Positions 23,891-34,811 of a DNA stretch of 64,000 bases are shown piece by piece. The notes under the pieces were generated by a model. It was given only the letters and a program-made list of their open reading frames with translations, searched no databases and had not been told where the DNA came from. The translations under genes and the position numbers were made by a program. How positions within the stretch are numbered: the first letter of the stretch is position 1; each line of letters opens with the position of its first letter. The stretch comes from Setoptus koraiensis (taxonomy: Eukaryota; Arthropoda), in the NCBI GenBank assembly GCA_048013815.1, contig CM106586.1:8556001-8620000 (forward strand), in the 5' to 3' direction.

Positions 23891-24390
23891 NNNNNNNNNN
23901 NNNNNNNNNNNNNNNNNNNNNNNNNNNNNNNNNNNNNNNNNNNNNNNNNNNNNNNNNNNNNNNNNNNNNNNNNNNNNNNNNNNNNNNNNNNNNNNNNNNN
24001 NNNNNNNNNNNNNNNNNNNNNNNNNNNNNNNNNNNNNNNNNNNNNNNNNNNNNNNNNNNNNNNNNNNNNNNNNNNNNNNNNNNNNNNNNNNNNNNNNNNN
24101 NNNNNNNNNNNNNNNNNNNNNNNNNNNNNNNNNNNNNNNNNNNNNNNNNNNNNNNNNNNNNNNNNNNNNNNNNNNNNNNNNNNNNNNNNNNNNNNNNNNN
24201 NNNNNNNNNNNNNNNNNNNNNNNNNNNNNNNNNNNNNNNNNNNNNNNNNNNNNNNNNNNNNNNNNNNNNNNNNNNNNNNNNNNNNNNNNNNNNNNNNNNN
24301 NNNNNNNNNNNNNNNNNNNNNNNNNNNNNNNNNNNNNNNNNNNNNNNNNNNNNNNNNNNNNNNNNNNNNNNNNNNNNNNNNNNNNNNNNN
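23891..24390. other. Assembly gap of exactly 500 Ns
   Basis: The length is a round placeholder, so the true distance is unknown. The two sides are reverse complements of one another right up to the Ns. The gap removes the 3' end of the calumenin-like gene on both sides, including the expected ER-retention tail. Confidence 0.99.
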
Positions 24391-25230
24391 CATTGAGCTC
24401 GGCATCAAGTGTGACGATGATTCAATCTCTTTTTGATCTAGGAAACTATCGCCGTTCACATCTAATTGTGAAAACTTTCTACGCTCAACTTCTAGCGCAT
24501 TGTTTTTCATACCTTCTTTTAGATGCTCGCTTCGATCAATTTCTTTTGTGATAATAGAATTGGTTGCGTATTCGTCTTGCGAGATTCTTCCATCATTATC
24601 CTTGTCGATTTCTGAAATAACCTCCTCAACTATGGTTGCACGCATATGGGCGAACTCATGTGGATGGATGAAGCAATAGAATTCATCTTTATTTAATAGG
24701 CCGTCTTGATTAACATCAGCCGCTTGCCATCGCCTCTTTTCGCGCAACTCTGACTTCTTGATGCTTTTTATTAGATGATCACGTAAATTTGCTTTCACTT
24801 TTCGTTTCATTTGTTCAACATAATTGTAATTTTGATCTCTATACTGGTTCCAGGTCAACCTGGCGTCATCTGCGCCTGGTAGCCGGTAGCTTGACCATTG
24901 GCGTCCAACATCTTCTCGCATATAGGCTTGTTCTGTTTGCCTAATCCATGACGCCAGTTCAGTGTAGTCTAGATAGTTGTCATTGTTTGTATCTATTTTG
25001 TTGCTGACTAACATGGCCAGCCTGAGTTTGCCCTCATCAACAGATATAAGACCATCGTCCAGGCCAATGTCATTAAACTGTTCGGAATGATGATGATGAT
25101 GTTGATTGTTGAGCTTGTAAGTGGCGTCAGTGTTGGGGCCGCCGCCAAATGCGAGTGTGCGAGTGCTGGAATAAACGAGTGTGGTACAACAACAAATGAG
25201 AGTGGACAGGTAATAGTAGTGTGCTAGCAT
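24391..25230 (-). CDS. Calumenin/reticulocalbin-like EF-hand protein (right copy, 3' end in gap)
   Basis: About 280 readable residues of a CREC-family calcium-binding protein of the secretory pathway. The N terminus MLAHYYYLSTLICCC is a signal peptide, and a short His run follows. EF-hands in order: IDTNNDNYLDYTEL (about residue 80), a degenerate second (GADDARLTWNQYRD), DVNQDGLLNKDEF, DKDNDGRISQDEY and DVNGDSFLDQKEI. The sixth hand and the HDEL-type tail would lie in the gap. LTWNQY and FIHPHEFAHM are typical of the family. No intron interrupts the visible part. Likely role: ER luminal calcium buffering or chaperone. Confidence 0.9.
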
Positions 25231-26961
25231 CTCTGGTTAGTGAGTCGGGACATAAGTTAGATTCGGGAATGATAATATCATCATGTGCACTGTTTGTGGC
25301 AATTACAGACAATAGTAATGATAACACTACTTTTGATGATAATGAAAATGTCTCGTCATGACTAACATTTGTAAGACGACGGGATTAATATAATCTATGT
25401 ACTCTCTTTATTGGCGTGGACTACATGAGTATTAGTGGAAAATACCTTGTCCGCGCCTGATTTTAACCAGCCTAGCCGGCTACATGTCTGTCTTTGTGTT
25501 TGTTAATTCGACTGCCACTCCCGCTTTGTCTTCCCCTCTCGAAGAACTGCTTTTTTGCGGCAGAGCATTCGTCGTCGTTGTTATTGTTGTCTGTGTGTGT
25601 GTGTGTGAGTGTGTGTGCGTGCGTGTGTGTGTTGCTTGAGTGATTTAATTCCTCTTCGGCTTTCGCTGAGAATTTCGATTTCGAACGCAAACACACACGG
25701 ACAGCACACAAAGCCTTGAAATCACACTCACACTTAGACGCACACACGGACACTCACACAAGAGAGGCTCACACAGACACGCTCGCACACATGCAAACAG
25801 ACAGAGACAGACATGCCAACATTAACGAACAAATCACGCTGCGCGTCGAACACACACACTCACACACATTATTCGCTGCAGTCATTGTAGTCGTCGAATA
25901 TTTTCAGACTATTCCCTCGCCAGCGTTATGGGCTGTATATCATCATAATGGAAACAGAATTATATATATATATGCTATGACACACAACCACTATTTGTAA
26001 CAATCATTATTATTATTATCACCAGTAACAATATCAGACCAATATTTTATTAGTTCTATACTATTCTTGTTATTATTAGCGTCAACGATTGAACGATTTG
26101 AACGATTGAATTTGAACTAACCAAAAATATTCACTCCATAGAGATATCAATAAGACCAAAGCAAAAAAAAAATCAGAGAACCGAGAGACACACAGGAGAT
26201 ATTTTCATTGTCTACTCGATATATATATTTATATACTGTAATTAATTATCTATACCCATTTTACAAACAAGTATTTATTTATCCACACACACGCCGTCGT
26301 CTTCGTATTTCGCTGTATATCTATATATGCATGTATATAGATATACGCTTATACGGGCCACTATATGATGAATATATCATCGTACATGTAATCACAGGAT
26401 TTTTATTTATACATATAACAAATAGCGAAATGTATTCTTGAGGCACCCAATCAACTACATCATTCTAGTTGCATAGCGGCAGCGATTATATATCTAGCAT
26501 TTGTTGCACATAATGGTTAAGAAACAAATGTAATGGTTCACGATAATAACTCGATATTATATTAATACTAGTAGTTATTTATATATGTTGTATATATTTA
26601 TATTTCATCATTGAGCAACTATGCAAATCAATGATAACTAACTCATAACAGTTAGTAGGTGATCACAAAAGCACTCAACCCGCTAGGAACTGAAGCACTC
26701 AAGGGCGATCTGAATATCCTGTGTGTATAACCACCAGGATATTATATTATCACCCCTCATTTCATTAAACCTAGAACACAATAATCAGTATTCGATAGTA
26801 TTTATACACCAACCAATTCAATTATACATATACTTAAAACAAGTTATGTACGCATCTAAATAGCACTCAAAGGTTACATAGGCAGATTGGAAATTGATGC
26901 CTAGACACACTCAGTAAACGTAATTACTAGAATATAAAAAATTCTAATATTCAGGGGCAAC
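25231..26961. other. Right-arm spacer with simple repeats
   Basis: Mirror of 21323-23053: GT/CA tract near 25590-25630, AT-rich stretches, and the 32-bp palindrome at 26315-26346. No gene is seen apart from the exon start at 26962. Confidence 0.6.
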
Positions 26962-27588
26962 ATGATTGGCAACAGCACCAGCAATGATTGCAATCCAGTG
27001 ATTGGTCGCAAATTGGTTAGTAACAATCATACTACCAATCAGGATATGAATAATATGGTTAAAGAAAAATATGATTTACAACAGTTGGTATTAGCCAACT
27101 CAAATTTGATTGAATTCCAGCACGAGGAACAATTGAAGGAAAAGCAACATCTTCAAGCTCTCGCAAAAGACTATGAGGAACAGAAGACATTAATCGAAAA
27201 ACTCAAGGCCAAGCTAGCAGCTTGCCAATGCAGTAATAATATTTCACTCAACGGTACTAATAACATCATTACAAATCAAGACCAACAATCATACCAACAA
27301 TATAATCAGAATCAACAATCATACATTCAACCAATACAACAATCAACTTTACATCCAATTTATCAGATCCAACAACAGACGCCAGTTCCACAATACATTA
27401 ATCAACAACAAGTATTAGGTGGCAACTCTGAGAACGGTATCTGTGAAGAGTTTGTCACTACAAATTTCTATCAACCTGTGGATCCTGTATACATCGATCC
27501 TTCATCACAATTGCATGATTACAACACTGATCATGATACAATCGGCGAATATCTTGGACTGAACATTTATGGATGTGAGGTGGATTAG
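26962..27588 (+). CDS. Q/N-rich coiled-coil protein of unknown family (right copy)
   Basis: Protein identical to the left copy: 208 residues, a coiled coil around residues 30-90, a Q/N/Y-rich middle and the C terminus GLNIYGCEVD. An acceptor (TATTCAG) lies just before the ATG. It is tail to tail with MED21 (right copy), 177 bp apart. Confidence 0.7.
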   Translation: MIGNSTSNDCNPVIGRKLVSNNHTTNQDMNNMVKEKYDLQQLVLANSNLIEFQHEEQLKEKQHLQALAKDYEEQKTLIEKLKAKLAACQCSNNISLNGTNNIITNQDQQSYQQYNQNQQSYIQPIQQSTLHPIYQIQQQTPVPQYINQQQVLGGNSENGICEEFVTTNFYQPVDPVYIDPSSQLHDYNTDHDTIGEYLGLNIYGCEVD

Positions 27589-27765
27589 AAACGAAATGTT
27601 CGATACCAATCAAAAAATGTTTGGTAGTCTACTCAGCGGAGCATATTCAACAAAATATACGCATATACCAAAGCACTCAAACAAGATTCAAACAATCTTG
27701 TTGTACATTTCAAACCTTTAATTCGATCGAAATAAAGTACTACATTAGAACGATAATGTAGCCTA

Positions 27766-28194
27766 TCAACTCAACGAGCTATCCTTTTGAGCATCGGTAA
27801 ACAAACTCGTCTTTGCTATTTCTCTCAGTGAATTCTGAATGTGCTCTAGTAGATCCTCGCATCTTTTGACTGACTCTTGAAGTTTCTTCGCTGCCTCCTC
27901 GTTGTCAGCCTCAAACCTTCTGAGGCTTGCAGCTTGAAGCTCGGGAGTAGATTCTTCGCTGGGTAAAGAATCAATGAGGGTATCTATATCTTTGGCTGTT
28001 CTTGCTATGAGAGAGGCAAAAAGCTGCGGATAGTCTTCGGCCGGCGGTGGTTGCTGTTGTTGTGATTCTTGCGATCTCTCAACCTCAGTAAATAGGGATG
28101 TTGGGGCGAATTGTTGTAATACGCCTATTGCGTTACAGAAATGTTCAGCTTGCATGTTGACAGCATCCTGGAGCTGGGTTAACCTGTCTGTCAT
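27766..28194 (-). CDS. MED21: Mediator complex subunit 21 (right copy)
   Basis: Encodes the same 142 residues as 20090-20518, including RLTQLQDAVN and IARTAKDIDTL. Two intact identical copies of a normally single-copy Mediator subunit, facing each other in a palindrome, are more likely one gene represented twice than a functional duplication. The 5' flank differs from the left copy beyond about 28540. Confidence 0.93.
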   Translation of the reverse strand: MTDRLTQLQDAVNMQAEHFCNAIGVLQQFAPTSLFTEVERSQESQQQQPPPAEDYPQLFASLIARTAKDIDTLIDSLPSEESTPELQAASLRRFEADNEEAAKKLQESVKRCEDLLEHIQNSLREIAKTSLFTDAQKDSSLS

Positions 28195-28616
28195 TTTGAA
28201 GATTACAGAATCTCCCAAACGTAATAGTGAGATTGTCTTATTTATTGCAACTCAGAAATCTGATATCTTGAACAAATAATCATGCTGTGATATTAAGATG
28301 TGGTGGTAGGTAGTAGTAATAGATATTAATAGTATAATCCAATGTGGTGACGAAATTTCGACAGAAATCGTGAAATATCCCAACATTTATGAAATTGGAT
28401 CAATATTCTAGCTGACTAATAATACTTGGTTGATTACTTTCGATTTTCTCATACTGCAGGAATTGCTACAGTATGTACAAACATTTTGTTTCATACTGTA
28501 GGTAATCCTGAAACATTTCAAACCAGCGCGCTAAAGTAGAAAGCGCATGCGCTAATGGGGCTTCCACAGCGAATGAAGAGTGATAAAGCATTCGATATTG
28601 GATACAATGGAGAGGG

Positions 28617-28617
<1 letters not shown>

Positions 28618-28689
<72 letters not shown>

Positions 28690-28690
28690 A
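28618..28690. repeat. Expanded GA microsatellite at the duplication boundary
   Basis: About 73 bp of nearly pure GA dinucleotide. The matching place on the left arm (19641-19662) has only a short interrupted tract. This is a clear allelic or paralogous difference between the arms. Confidence 0.9.
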
Positions 28691-28738
28691 AGAGAAAAAT
28701 TTATTTTCTTGTCAAACTGCTTCATAGAGAATAATAGC

Positions 28739-29284
28739 AGATCGCTGGTTTGCTGCACTGGTCATCGTCATCCACTTGTTCTTTGAACATATATCGCTGC
28801 TAGGTTATCAACCTTGTCATTCTTTTTGATACATAAGCAAACTATTACATAATCAGCAGCACTTGCTTAAATTATATATTCCTATTATTACACTACAGAG
28901 ACTTATCTTAATGATCATCACAATCATTTATTTTTGATTTGCCCGTCTGACACGACTGCAGCCATATTTGTCAATAATTATACCACTGTTGTCAGTGTTC
29001 TATAAATTAATACATTTAGGATCTTTTTACTCGTCAACTGAAACTATTTGAGAGACAGCAACCTAAACAAAACCCCAACCTGACAGGCAATATCATTCAT
29101 TGTCGACTGTTATTCATGAATGAAGCTGGCATAATGAGCATCCCCGAAAGTAGTAGACGACGTACATCATCAGTCATTACTATGGTATAGACAAATTCGG
29201 AAGGACAACTGTGTGCACTTTTATGAATCTTGCCCAAGCGAACATAAGACATAAGCATCAATAGTACCAATAATTATATTAGAC
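28739..29284. other. RSF1 upstream region
   Basis: Non-coding flank between the palindrome end and the RSF1 start codon. It presumably holds the RSF1 promoter. No TATA box is evident and no ORF of note is seen. Confidence 0.5.
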
Positions 29285-32200
29285 ATGTCAGACACTAAGA
29301 TACTTTCGAACAATATTAAACTCGAAGAGGACATCACTAGATTGACAAACTTTCAGTCTACCTCGCCCCAGATGGACGCTGGTCAGCGTGACAACGGATT
29401 TAGCAACTCTTTACTGGCAAAAGATTCAGTTGAAAACAATAAATTTCCATCTAGCAACAATCAGTCAGATCTTTCCAAAGTAGCCAACCTCCAAGATGTC
29501 AAGCCAATCAAATTAGAGCACCAGCAAGAGCAATCTAGCCAACAAACTACAACTACTGCAACACTGGAAACAATTACGTTAAAAAATGGAATATCTCTTC
29601 GGATACGAAAGACACCTCAAATCATCAGCGACAACATCTCGTCTACCCATTGTGAACAAAAACCGATCAAGACTTTACCAGATGACTCTAATAGCAATAA
29701 TGGAATAGATGCTAATCAAAATGAAAATTCGACGTCTACCATGGATGAAACAAGTCAAGATAATGGTATACTCTGCAATAAATCAGACTATACCGATCCG
29801 GTCCCACCGAAACCACATGGCCCAGAGGACAAATGCGATGCTAATCATGAATTTGCAATTATATGCTCTTTCATTTGTCAATTCGGCGAAAAACTTGGTC
29901 TGGAGTTAGACATTGAAAGACTTAAATTTACGCTTGAAGATAATTCGACCTTGCACGATGATTTAATAGAGGTACATGTCAAATTATTGCGAAAAAGAAG
30001 AAAATATTTTCTCAAAGATCAATGGGAGAAGGCTTTAGTAAAGTTTGCGCTTGAATACTCCTATGAAGATGCATTGGAAATTGAAAGCGTTGGCTACAAA
30101 GATACCAGGCCCTCGGTGAAAATGCAACTATTGCGAAGGCTCATGGAGGCACAATTCGATTGCGACTCAAAATTCAAATTAGATGTCAACAATCTAAACG
30201 CAGACGACTTACGTCCAATGCCCATGGGCAGAGATAATAAGGGTCACATCTATTGGAACAGATCTGATAGTAAAGGCAATTTCGTAGTCTTTAGAGAATG
30301 GTCGATGGATTACAAATCATGGACGGCTGTGTGTAATGACAAAGAACGTCTTGATGAACTGATTGACCAACTCGAAAAGAGTGCCGGTGAAAGTCTGGCA
30401 GGAGAACCAATGTCCGAACCCATCAATCAATTACCAGAGATTTTTCCCGAATTATTTATACGCGAAGAAACATTACCTGAGGAATCACCACCGAAGAAAG
30501 GAAAAGCCAAAGGCAGAGGTCGTGGGAATAAGAAGGGCCGATCACTTCTTGTAGATTCTCAGCAAGATCCGTCCAGTTTAAACACAGAAAGTAATCTCAC
30601 TAACAGTATTATCAAATCAGATACCTTGACCGAAAATCACCCCCATGAACTCAATAGGGTATATCAAATAAAAGGGTTCATTGACAAAGATACTGCCACA
30701 CATGGACATGTTCCATCTCAAACCAATCAAGCTGACATAGAATCTCAGGTTGCAATATTGCTCAATAGTTTAATCAACAATTTATCTGAATTACCCCTAG
30801 ATAAAACTTCAAGTGTAAATAATGATTCTACTCAAAATGATACGCAAACTAAAGTTGCCACTGGTCGTACGAGAAAATACACAAAGAAAGTAAAAACTGA
30901 AGAACTACCTCGCCGAACTAGCTCTCGGATACAACAACTTCAGTTGAAGAAGATTGCTGAAGAAGAGGAGGAACTTCGGAAGAGAATAGCCGATAGAGAT
31001 GCCATTGACGCTAATAAGAGAACAGATGAAAATACTTGTGTAGAGCAAGAATCGATTGATGGAGAAAATAGTCAAAGTACCAATAGCAATAGAACGGTGA
31101 AGGATAAACATAGGGTAGACCCGTCAGACAAAGCAAACCGAGATAAAAAACGCAAGAAAAAAAACCATCGCAGGAGAGGGAGAGGAAAGAAGAAGATCTC
31201 TTGGGACAAAGATGATTCTGATCTATCAGAGTCCTCTTCATCATCTTCAGCTATGGACGACATAGATGAGCAAGAAGAAGAACCTCTCAAGTTTGATGAT
31301 ATCGATGATGAATTTGCATGTGAGGAAGAAGATACAAACGCTGAGCCTGTGATACTAAAGAGAGCGCGTACTGCTGGAAAAGCTCATGATGAAGACGAAA
31401 GTATCGTCAAGGTAGAAGAAGATAAGCCTTGTGGTAGGTGCAGCAAGTCTAATGAACCGGAATGGATATTATTGTGTGATCGTTGTGATGATGGATACCA
31501 CACAACATGTTGTATCCCTCCTCTTATGTTTATACCAGATGGAGACTGGTTCTGTCCACCTTGCGAACATAAAATGCTGTTGGAAAAACTTTACGAGCTG
31601 CGAACGATCGTAATTGGTGTTCTTGAGGCTCGTGAAAGAGAAAAGAAGAAAATGCGATTACGTGCCCCACCTCAACCTAAGGCTGTCCCGGTGATAGAGC
31701 CTACCGAGCTAGGTACGCGCAGAGCAAGAAATATACTTGATGAATTAGCGGAACCACTTGCATTACAACTACTAGACGAAGAAGAGGAATACGACGTTGC
31801 TCCAAGAAGAAGTAAAAAACAGTACAACTCAAAGAAGAGAGAAAAACCGACAAAGAAAACAGACGACCAGTTCGAAGTGCGGAAACCTAGTCGCACTTAT
31901 TCTAGGAGACCATTCGAATCTAAAAGAGTTATGCAACGAGACAATCTTAGCGAAACTGAAAGTTCCTCAAATGCAGAAAGTAACCTTTCAGATGGTTCCG
32001 ACAAGGAGCTACCAATGGCCCGGAGGGCCAAACGCCAAGTGAGTTATAGGTTTAAAGAGTACGATGATCTCATCAACTCGGCAATAAAAGGTGATTCTTT
32101 TGTTGACGAATATGGCGGCGAGAACGAAGAAGATTTAGACGAGGAAATTGACGAAGAAGAAGAAGATGAGCTGACTGAAGGCTTCAAAAGTCGAGGCAAA

Positions 32201-33109
32201 GATATGGCTACCATTGAGGCTTTAGCCAATCGAGCTGATGATCCATTTCCACCACTGCAAATAATCCATCACGATGACGACGACAAATCAAAATCAGATA
32301 TCGGCTGTAAGATAGAACCTTCCAAAGATGAACTTGCTGCTGTGCCGCCAAGCGATCCTATGTCCACTACGCCCTCAGGTGGAAAGAAAAAGGGAACAAG
32401 AAAAAAGAAAGCTCGCCGTCTAAATGATCTGGATTCTCCGAGCGGAACTGAATTAGAAACCTCCGATGAATCTTTCATCGCATCAGCTGCTAGTGAGATT
32501 GAAGAAGAGGAAGAAGAAGATTCCAATGGCGATGGAAGTTATACAACCAGTATAGATGAAATTGTTTGCGTATCAAGAAAGAAAGCGCGATCATCTGGTG
32601 CAAAAGGTAGGAGCTCGGGTAGAAAATCGAAACAGAATCGCCATTCTGACTATGTGTACCAAGACAGTGACAGCGATTATGAGCCGTGTAAAAAGAGACG
32701 GGCTTCCTCTAAACGTGTTAGTTACAAAGAGAGCACAGATGATGAATTTAGCGACGACTATTCAAAATCGAGCACAAAGAAAAAGAAGCGAGTTGTTGAT
32801 TCTTCTGCCTCTGATGAAAGTAACCAAGCATGGAAGAGCGGCGATAAGAAAAAGAAATTCATCGTGGATGACGATGAAGAATACGATGACGAGGACGATG
32901 ATGGAGACGATGAAGAGGATGAAGAGCCAGAATATGACGATCGAGAAGAGGAAGATCTCGAAGAAGAAGAGGATCATGAGATGGACTATGACGAAGATAA
33001 AGTACTCAACAATTGTATAACTAGCAACTCTCCCTCAAATCAACAAGAGAATCAAGTGAACCCAGACACCAGGCAACCTGAAATCTTAGAGAATAAAGAA
33101 AAAATTTAA
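29285..33109 (+). CDS. RSF1: Remodeling and spacing factor 1 (RSF1), single exon
   Basis: A 1,274-residue frame without introns. Residues about 180-370 carry the WHIM/DDT-like region (FAIICSFICQFGEKLGL, then GRDNKGHIYWNRSD and VFREWSMDYKSW). A PHD finger at about 715-762 has its metal ligands: CGRCSKSNEPEWILLC, CDDGYHTTC, DGDWFCPPC. Long Lys/Arg-rich and Ser-rich linkers follow, and the tail is extremely acidic (Asp/Glu runs near 1195-1240). RSF1 is the histone-binding partner of ISWI (SNF2H) in the RSF remodeler and acts in nucleosome assembly and spacing in the nucleus. The start ATG at 29285 follows a leader without coding character. Vertebrate RSF1 has many introns; none is needed here. 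Confidence 0.94.
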   Translation: MSDTKILSNNIKLEEDITRLTNFQSTSPQMDAGQRDNGFSNSLLAKDSVENNKFPSSNNQSDLSKVANLQDVKPIKLEHQQEQSSQQTTTTATLETITLKNGISLRIRKTPQIISDNISSTHCEQKPIKTLPDDSNSNNGIDANQNENSTSTMDETSQDNGILCNKSDYTDPVPPKPHGPEDKCDANHEFAIICSFICQFGEKLGLELDIERLKFTLEDNSTLHDDLIEVHVKLLRKRRKYFLKDQWEKALVKFALEYSYEDALEIESVGYKDTRPSVKMQLLRRLMEAQFDCDSKFKLDVNNLNADDLRPMPMGRDNKGHIYWNRSDSKGNFVVFREWSMDYKSWTAVCNDKERLDELIDQLEKSAGESLAGEPMSEPINQLPEIFPELFIREETLPEESPPKKGKAKGRGRGNKKGRSLLVDSQQDPSSLNTESNLTNSIIKSDTLTENHPHELNRVYQIKGFIDKDTATHGHVPSQTNQADIESQVAILLNSLINNLSELPLDKTSSVNNDSTQNDTQTKVATGRTRKYTKKVKTEELPRRTSSRIQQLQLKKIAEEEEELRKRIADRDAIDANKRTDENTCVEQESIDGENSQSTNSNRTVKDKHRVDPSDKANRDKKRKKKNHRRRGRGKKKISWDKDDSDLSESSSSSSAMDDIDEQEEEPLKFDDIDDEFACEEEDTNAEPVILKRARTAGKAHDEDESIVKVEEDKPCGRCSKSNEPEWILLCDRCDDGYHTTCCIPPLMFIPDGDWFCPPCEHKMLLEKLYELRTIVIGVLEAREREKKKMRLRAPPQPKAVPVIEPTELGTRRARNILDELAEPLALQLLDEEEEYDVAPRRSKKQYNSKKREKPTKKTDDQFEVRKPSRTYSRRPFESKRVMQRDNLSETESSSNAESNLSDGSDKELPMARRAKRQVSYRFKEYDDLINSAIKGDSFVDEYGGENEEDLDEEIDEEEEDELTEGFKSRGKDMATIEALANRADDPFPPLQIIHHDDDDKSKSDIGCKIEPSKDELAAVPPSDPMSTTPSGGKKKGTRKKKARRLNDLDSPSGTELETSDESFIASAASEIEEEEEEDSNGDGSYTTSIDEIVCVSRKKARSSGAKGRSSGRKSKQNRHSDYVYQDSDSDYEPCKKRRASSKRVSYKESTDDEFSDDYSKSSTKKKKRVVDSSASDESNQAWKSGDKKKKFIVDDDEEYDDEDDDGDDEEDEEPEYDDREEEDLEEEEDHEMDYDEDKVLNNCITSNSPSNQQENQVNPDTRQPEILENKEKI

Positions 33110-34216
33110 CAGTTGTTCTGTTAGCTTTATGCTGTATTTCATTTTTAAGAAATAATCTATGAATTGATTGGTTAACTTTCTCTCAAAGCGTACAAGTTTA
33201 TTCTGAACAGGCTGACCATTTAGCACTTTAGAACCAGCTCATGTTCATCTCATTAATCTTGTTTATAGTAGGAATAGCGAGTGCTTGCATAACTTTTTTT
33301 TCATCTCACTTGACTCAAGTTGACCAAACTAGTCAAGATTTAATTTAAGTTTGCTGTCGGCAGTTTATTGGTCATCAAGTGGTAGGTGAACGGATCTTAG
33401 CTGTCGCGAACGAGTGTGCAACTTCTTTTTGGAGAGTGAAAGTGGCTAGCGCAAGCAAGGGCAAATGAGCGGGAAAGTGGATTATAATACAATTTAGGAT
33501 GTTTGTAATAATTGTCAAATGACCTTATAAAGATAGTTGGAAAAAGATGGATAATAAGATGGAAACGCGCTTTAGTGATAGTTGTGTGTTTGATCAACAT
33601 AACTTAACTTGGTCACACTAACAGCAGCAACCAACAACCGACGACAATACCGACAACAATCAATAATGTGCAATTCCTTGATCCGGTCAATGGACTTGAT
33701 TTCAATTTTCTCGTTAATATTGTGTGATTTGGTCAAGATAACTAATTCCGATTGCTTGTACACTACAAGGGCTAATAAAGTTTAACTTGTTGCATCATTG
33801 CCGCTTGTTATTATATCTCTGGTATGAATCTCTGAATGTGTGTTGAATGTATTAAATGATTATGAGCTACAATGTTAAAAGCACCCAGTGCAAATTGATC
33901 TCGTTCGCTGACATTTACATTTGTTGTTGCTGCTGGTGCTGTTGTTGATCTATCTAATAGTGTGTAGCTAAATAGGTTGGTGAAACCATCCTCTTTTACT
34001 TAGCGCTCATCATCGGAAGCTGAACCGTTTTAATAATTTAAGTATATCTGTGTGAGTGTGTATGTCTGACTAACTGACCAAGGCAAGGTAACAAATTTGC
34101 TAATTAGATACAAACAAGTTCATTTAACTTTGACCTGCCCATCTCACATCTTTGATATATTTTGTTACGATAGTTTCGCTCTATCGGGGCCTTATAGATC
34201 ATAGTTCGCCCTTGAC
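33110..34216. other. Interval between RSF1 and the small peptide gene
   Basis: AT-rich, no coding signal. Both bounding genes are on the plus strand. The RSF1 3' UTR probably occupies the first part. Confidence 0.5.
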
Positions 34217-34242
34217 TATAAAAGTGAAATCCTCTCGTCAGT
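34217..34242 (+). promoter_or_regulatory. TATA box and initiator of the secreted peptide gene
   Basis: TATAAAAG at 34217-34224, followed by an arthropod-type TCAGT initiator at 34238-34242 and a second start-like TCATC near 34245. The leader of about 140 bases to the ATG at 34384 is A-rich. The TATA-to-TCAGT spacing is slightly short, so transcription may begin nearer 34247. Confidence 0.6.
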
Positions 34243-34383
34243 TTGTCATCATTTTCATCTCGCAAATCAAGTGTTTAACTTCAAGAATAGTTTCCAAATC
34301 AAGACTAATAGTCATAATTAAAAACACACTCATCATCAGCAATCAAGCAAACAAGACACCCCGTCAATCAATAACAAAACAAA

Positions 34384-34811
34384 ATGAATTTCTTCAGAGT
34401 ATTTTCAATCTTCGTCATATGCGCTATTGTCATGGCTGCATTCATCCCAAATGGAGCTGAGGCCGGAAAGAAGAAGTTGCTTAAGAAAGCCGCCGCTGCC
34501 GCCCTTCTCCTGAAAGGTGGAAAGAAGGTTCTATTACCTCTACCAATTCCCATCCCAATTCCGTAAGTAGATAATCGTAAGATGAGATCATCCAAGGACA
34601 CTAGTTATTCCAACTTGATGGACAAAATAACTAAATTCTTCTTATCTTCTGTCTATGCACCCAATATCATCTTCGATTGCCGCAACCAATTAAAATCAAT
34701 TCACATAATGTCATCAGAATTCTCAAGCAGACACAACCAGTCTACTACCAGCAACCATCGTACCCATCATACCCATCATACCCATCATACTCATCATACT
34801 CATCATACTAA
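34384..34811 (+). CDS. Small secreted peptide: cationic helix, Pro-Ile run, Tyr-Pro-Ser tail
   Basis: Two exons, 34384-34562 and 34718-34811, joined at donor GTAAGT and acceptor CATCAG: 273 nt, 90 residues. The signal peptide MNFFRVFSIFVICAIVMAAF probably ends after GAEA. The mature chain starts GKKKLLKKAAAAALLLKGGK, a strongly cationic amphipathic segment. Then PLPIPIPIPIL follows. Exon 2 adds QPVYYQQ and a tandem SYP/SSY tail. Reading only exon 1 gives an apparent 60-residue product ending in the Pro-Ile run, because the intron opens with a stop codon. The function is unknown. The head resembles membrane-active peptides; the tail resembles cuticle or adhesive proteins that can be Tyr-crosslinked. 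It has a TATA promoter, as highly expressed secretory genes often do. Confidence 0.75.

Larger units (their letters stand above)
24391..28738. repeat. Right arm of inverted duplication around the assembly gap
   Basis: Reverse complement of 19596-23890. It is about 50 bp longer because the GA microsatellite at 28618-28690 is expanded here. The arm end is diverged: in the 150 bp before the GA tract I count at least six substitutions against the left arm, while inner sequence that I compared base by base (28225-28500) shows none. Beyond 28738 the flank is unrelated to the PIP5K side. Confidence 0.93.

Noticed and set aside
32556-33020. Second plus-frame 154-codon ORF inside RSF1
   Set aside because: It is a shadow of the acidic and Lys-rich coding sequence; the RSF1 frame has the PHD and WHIM motifs.
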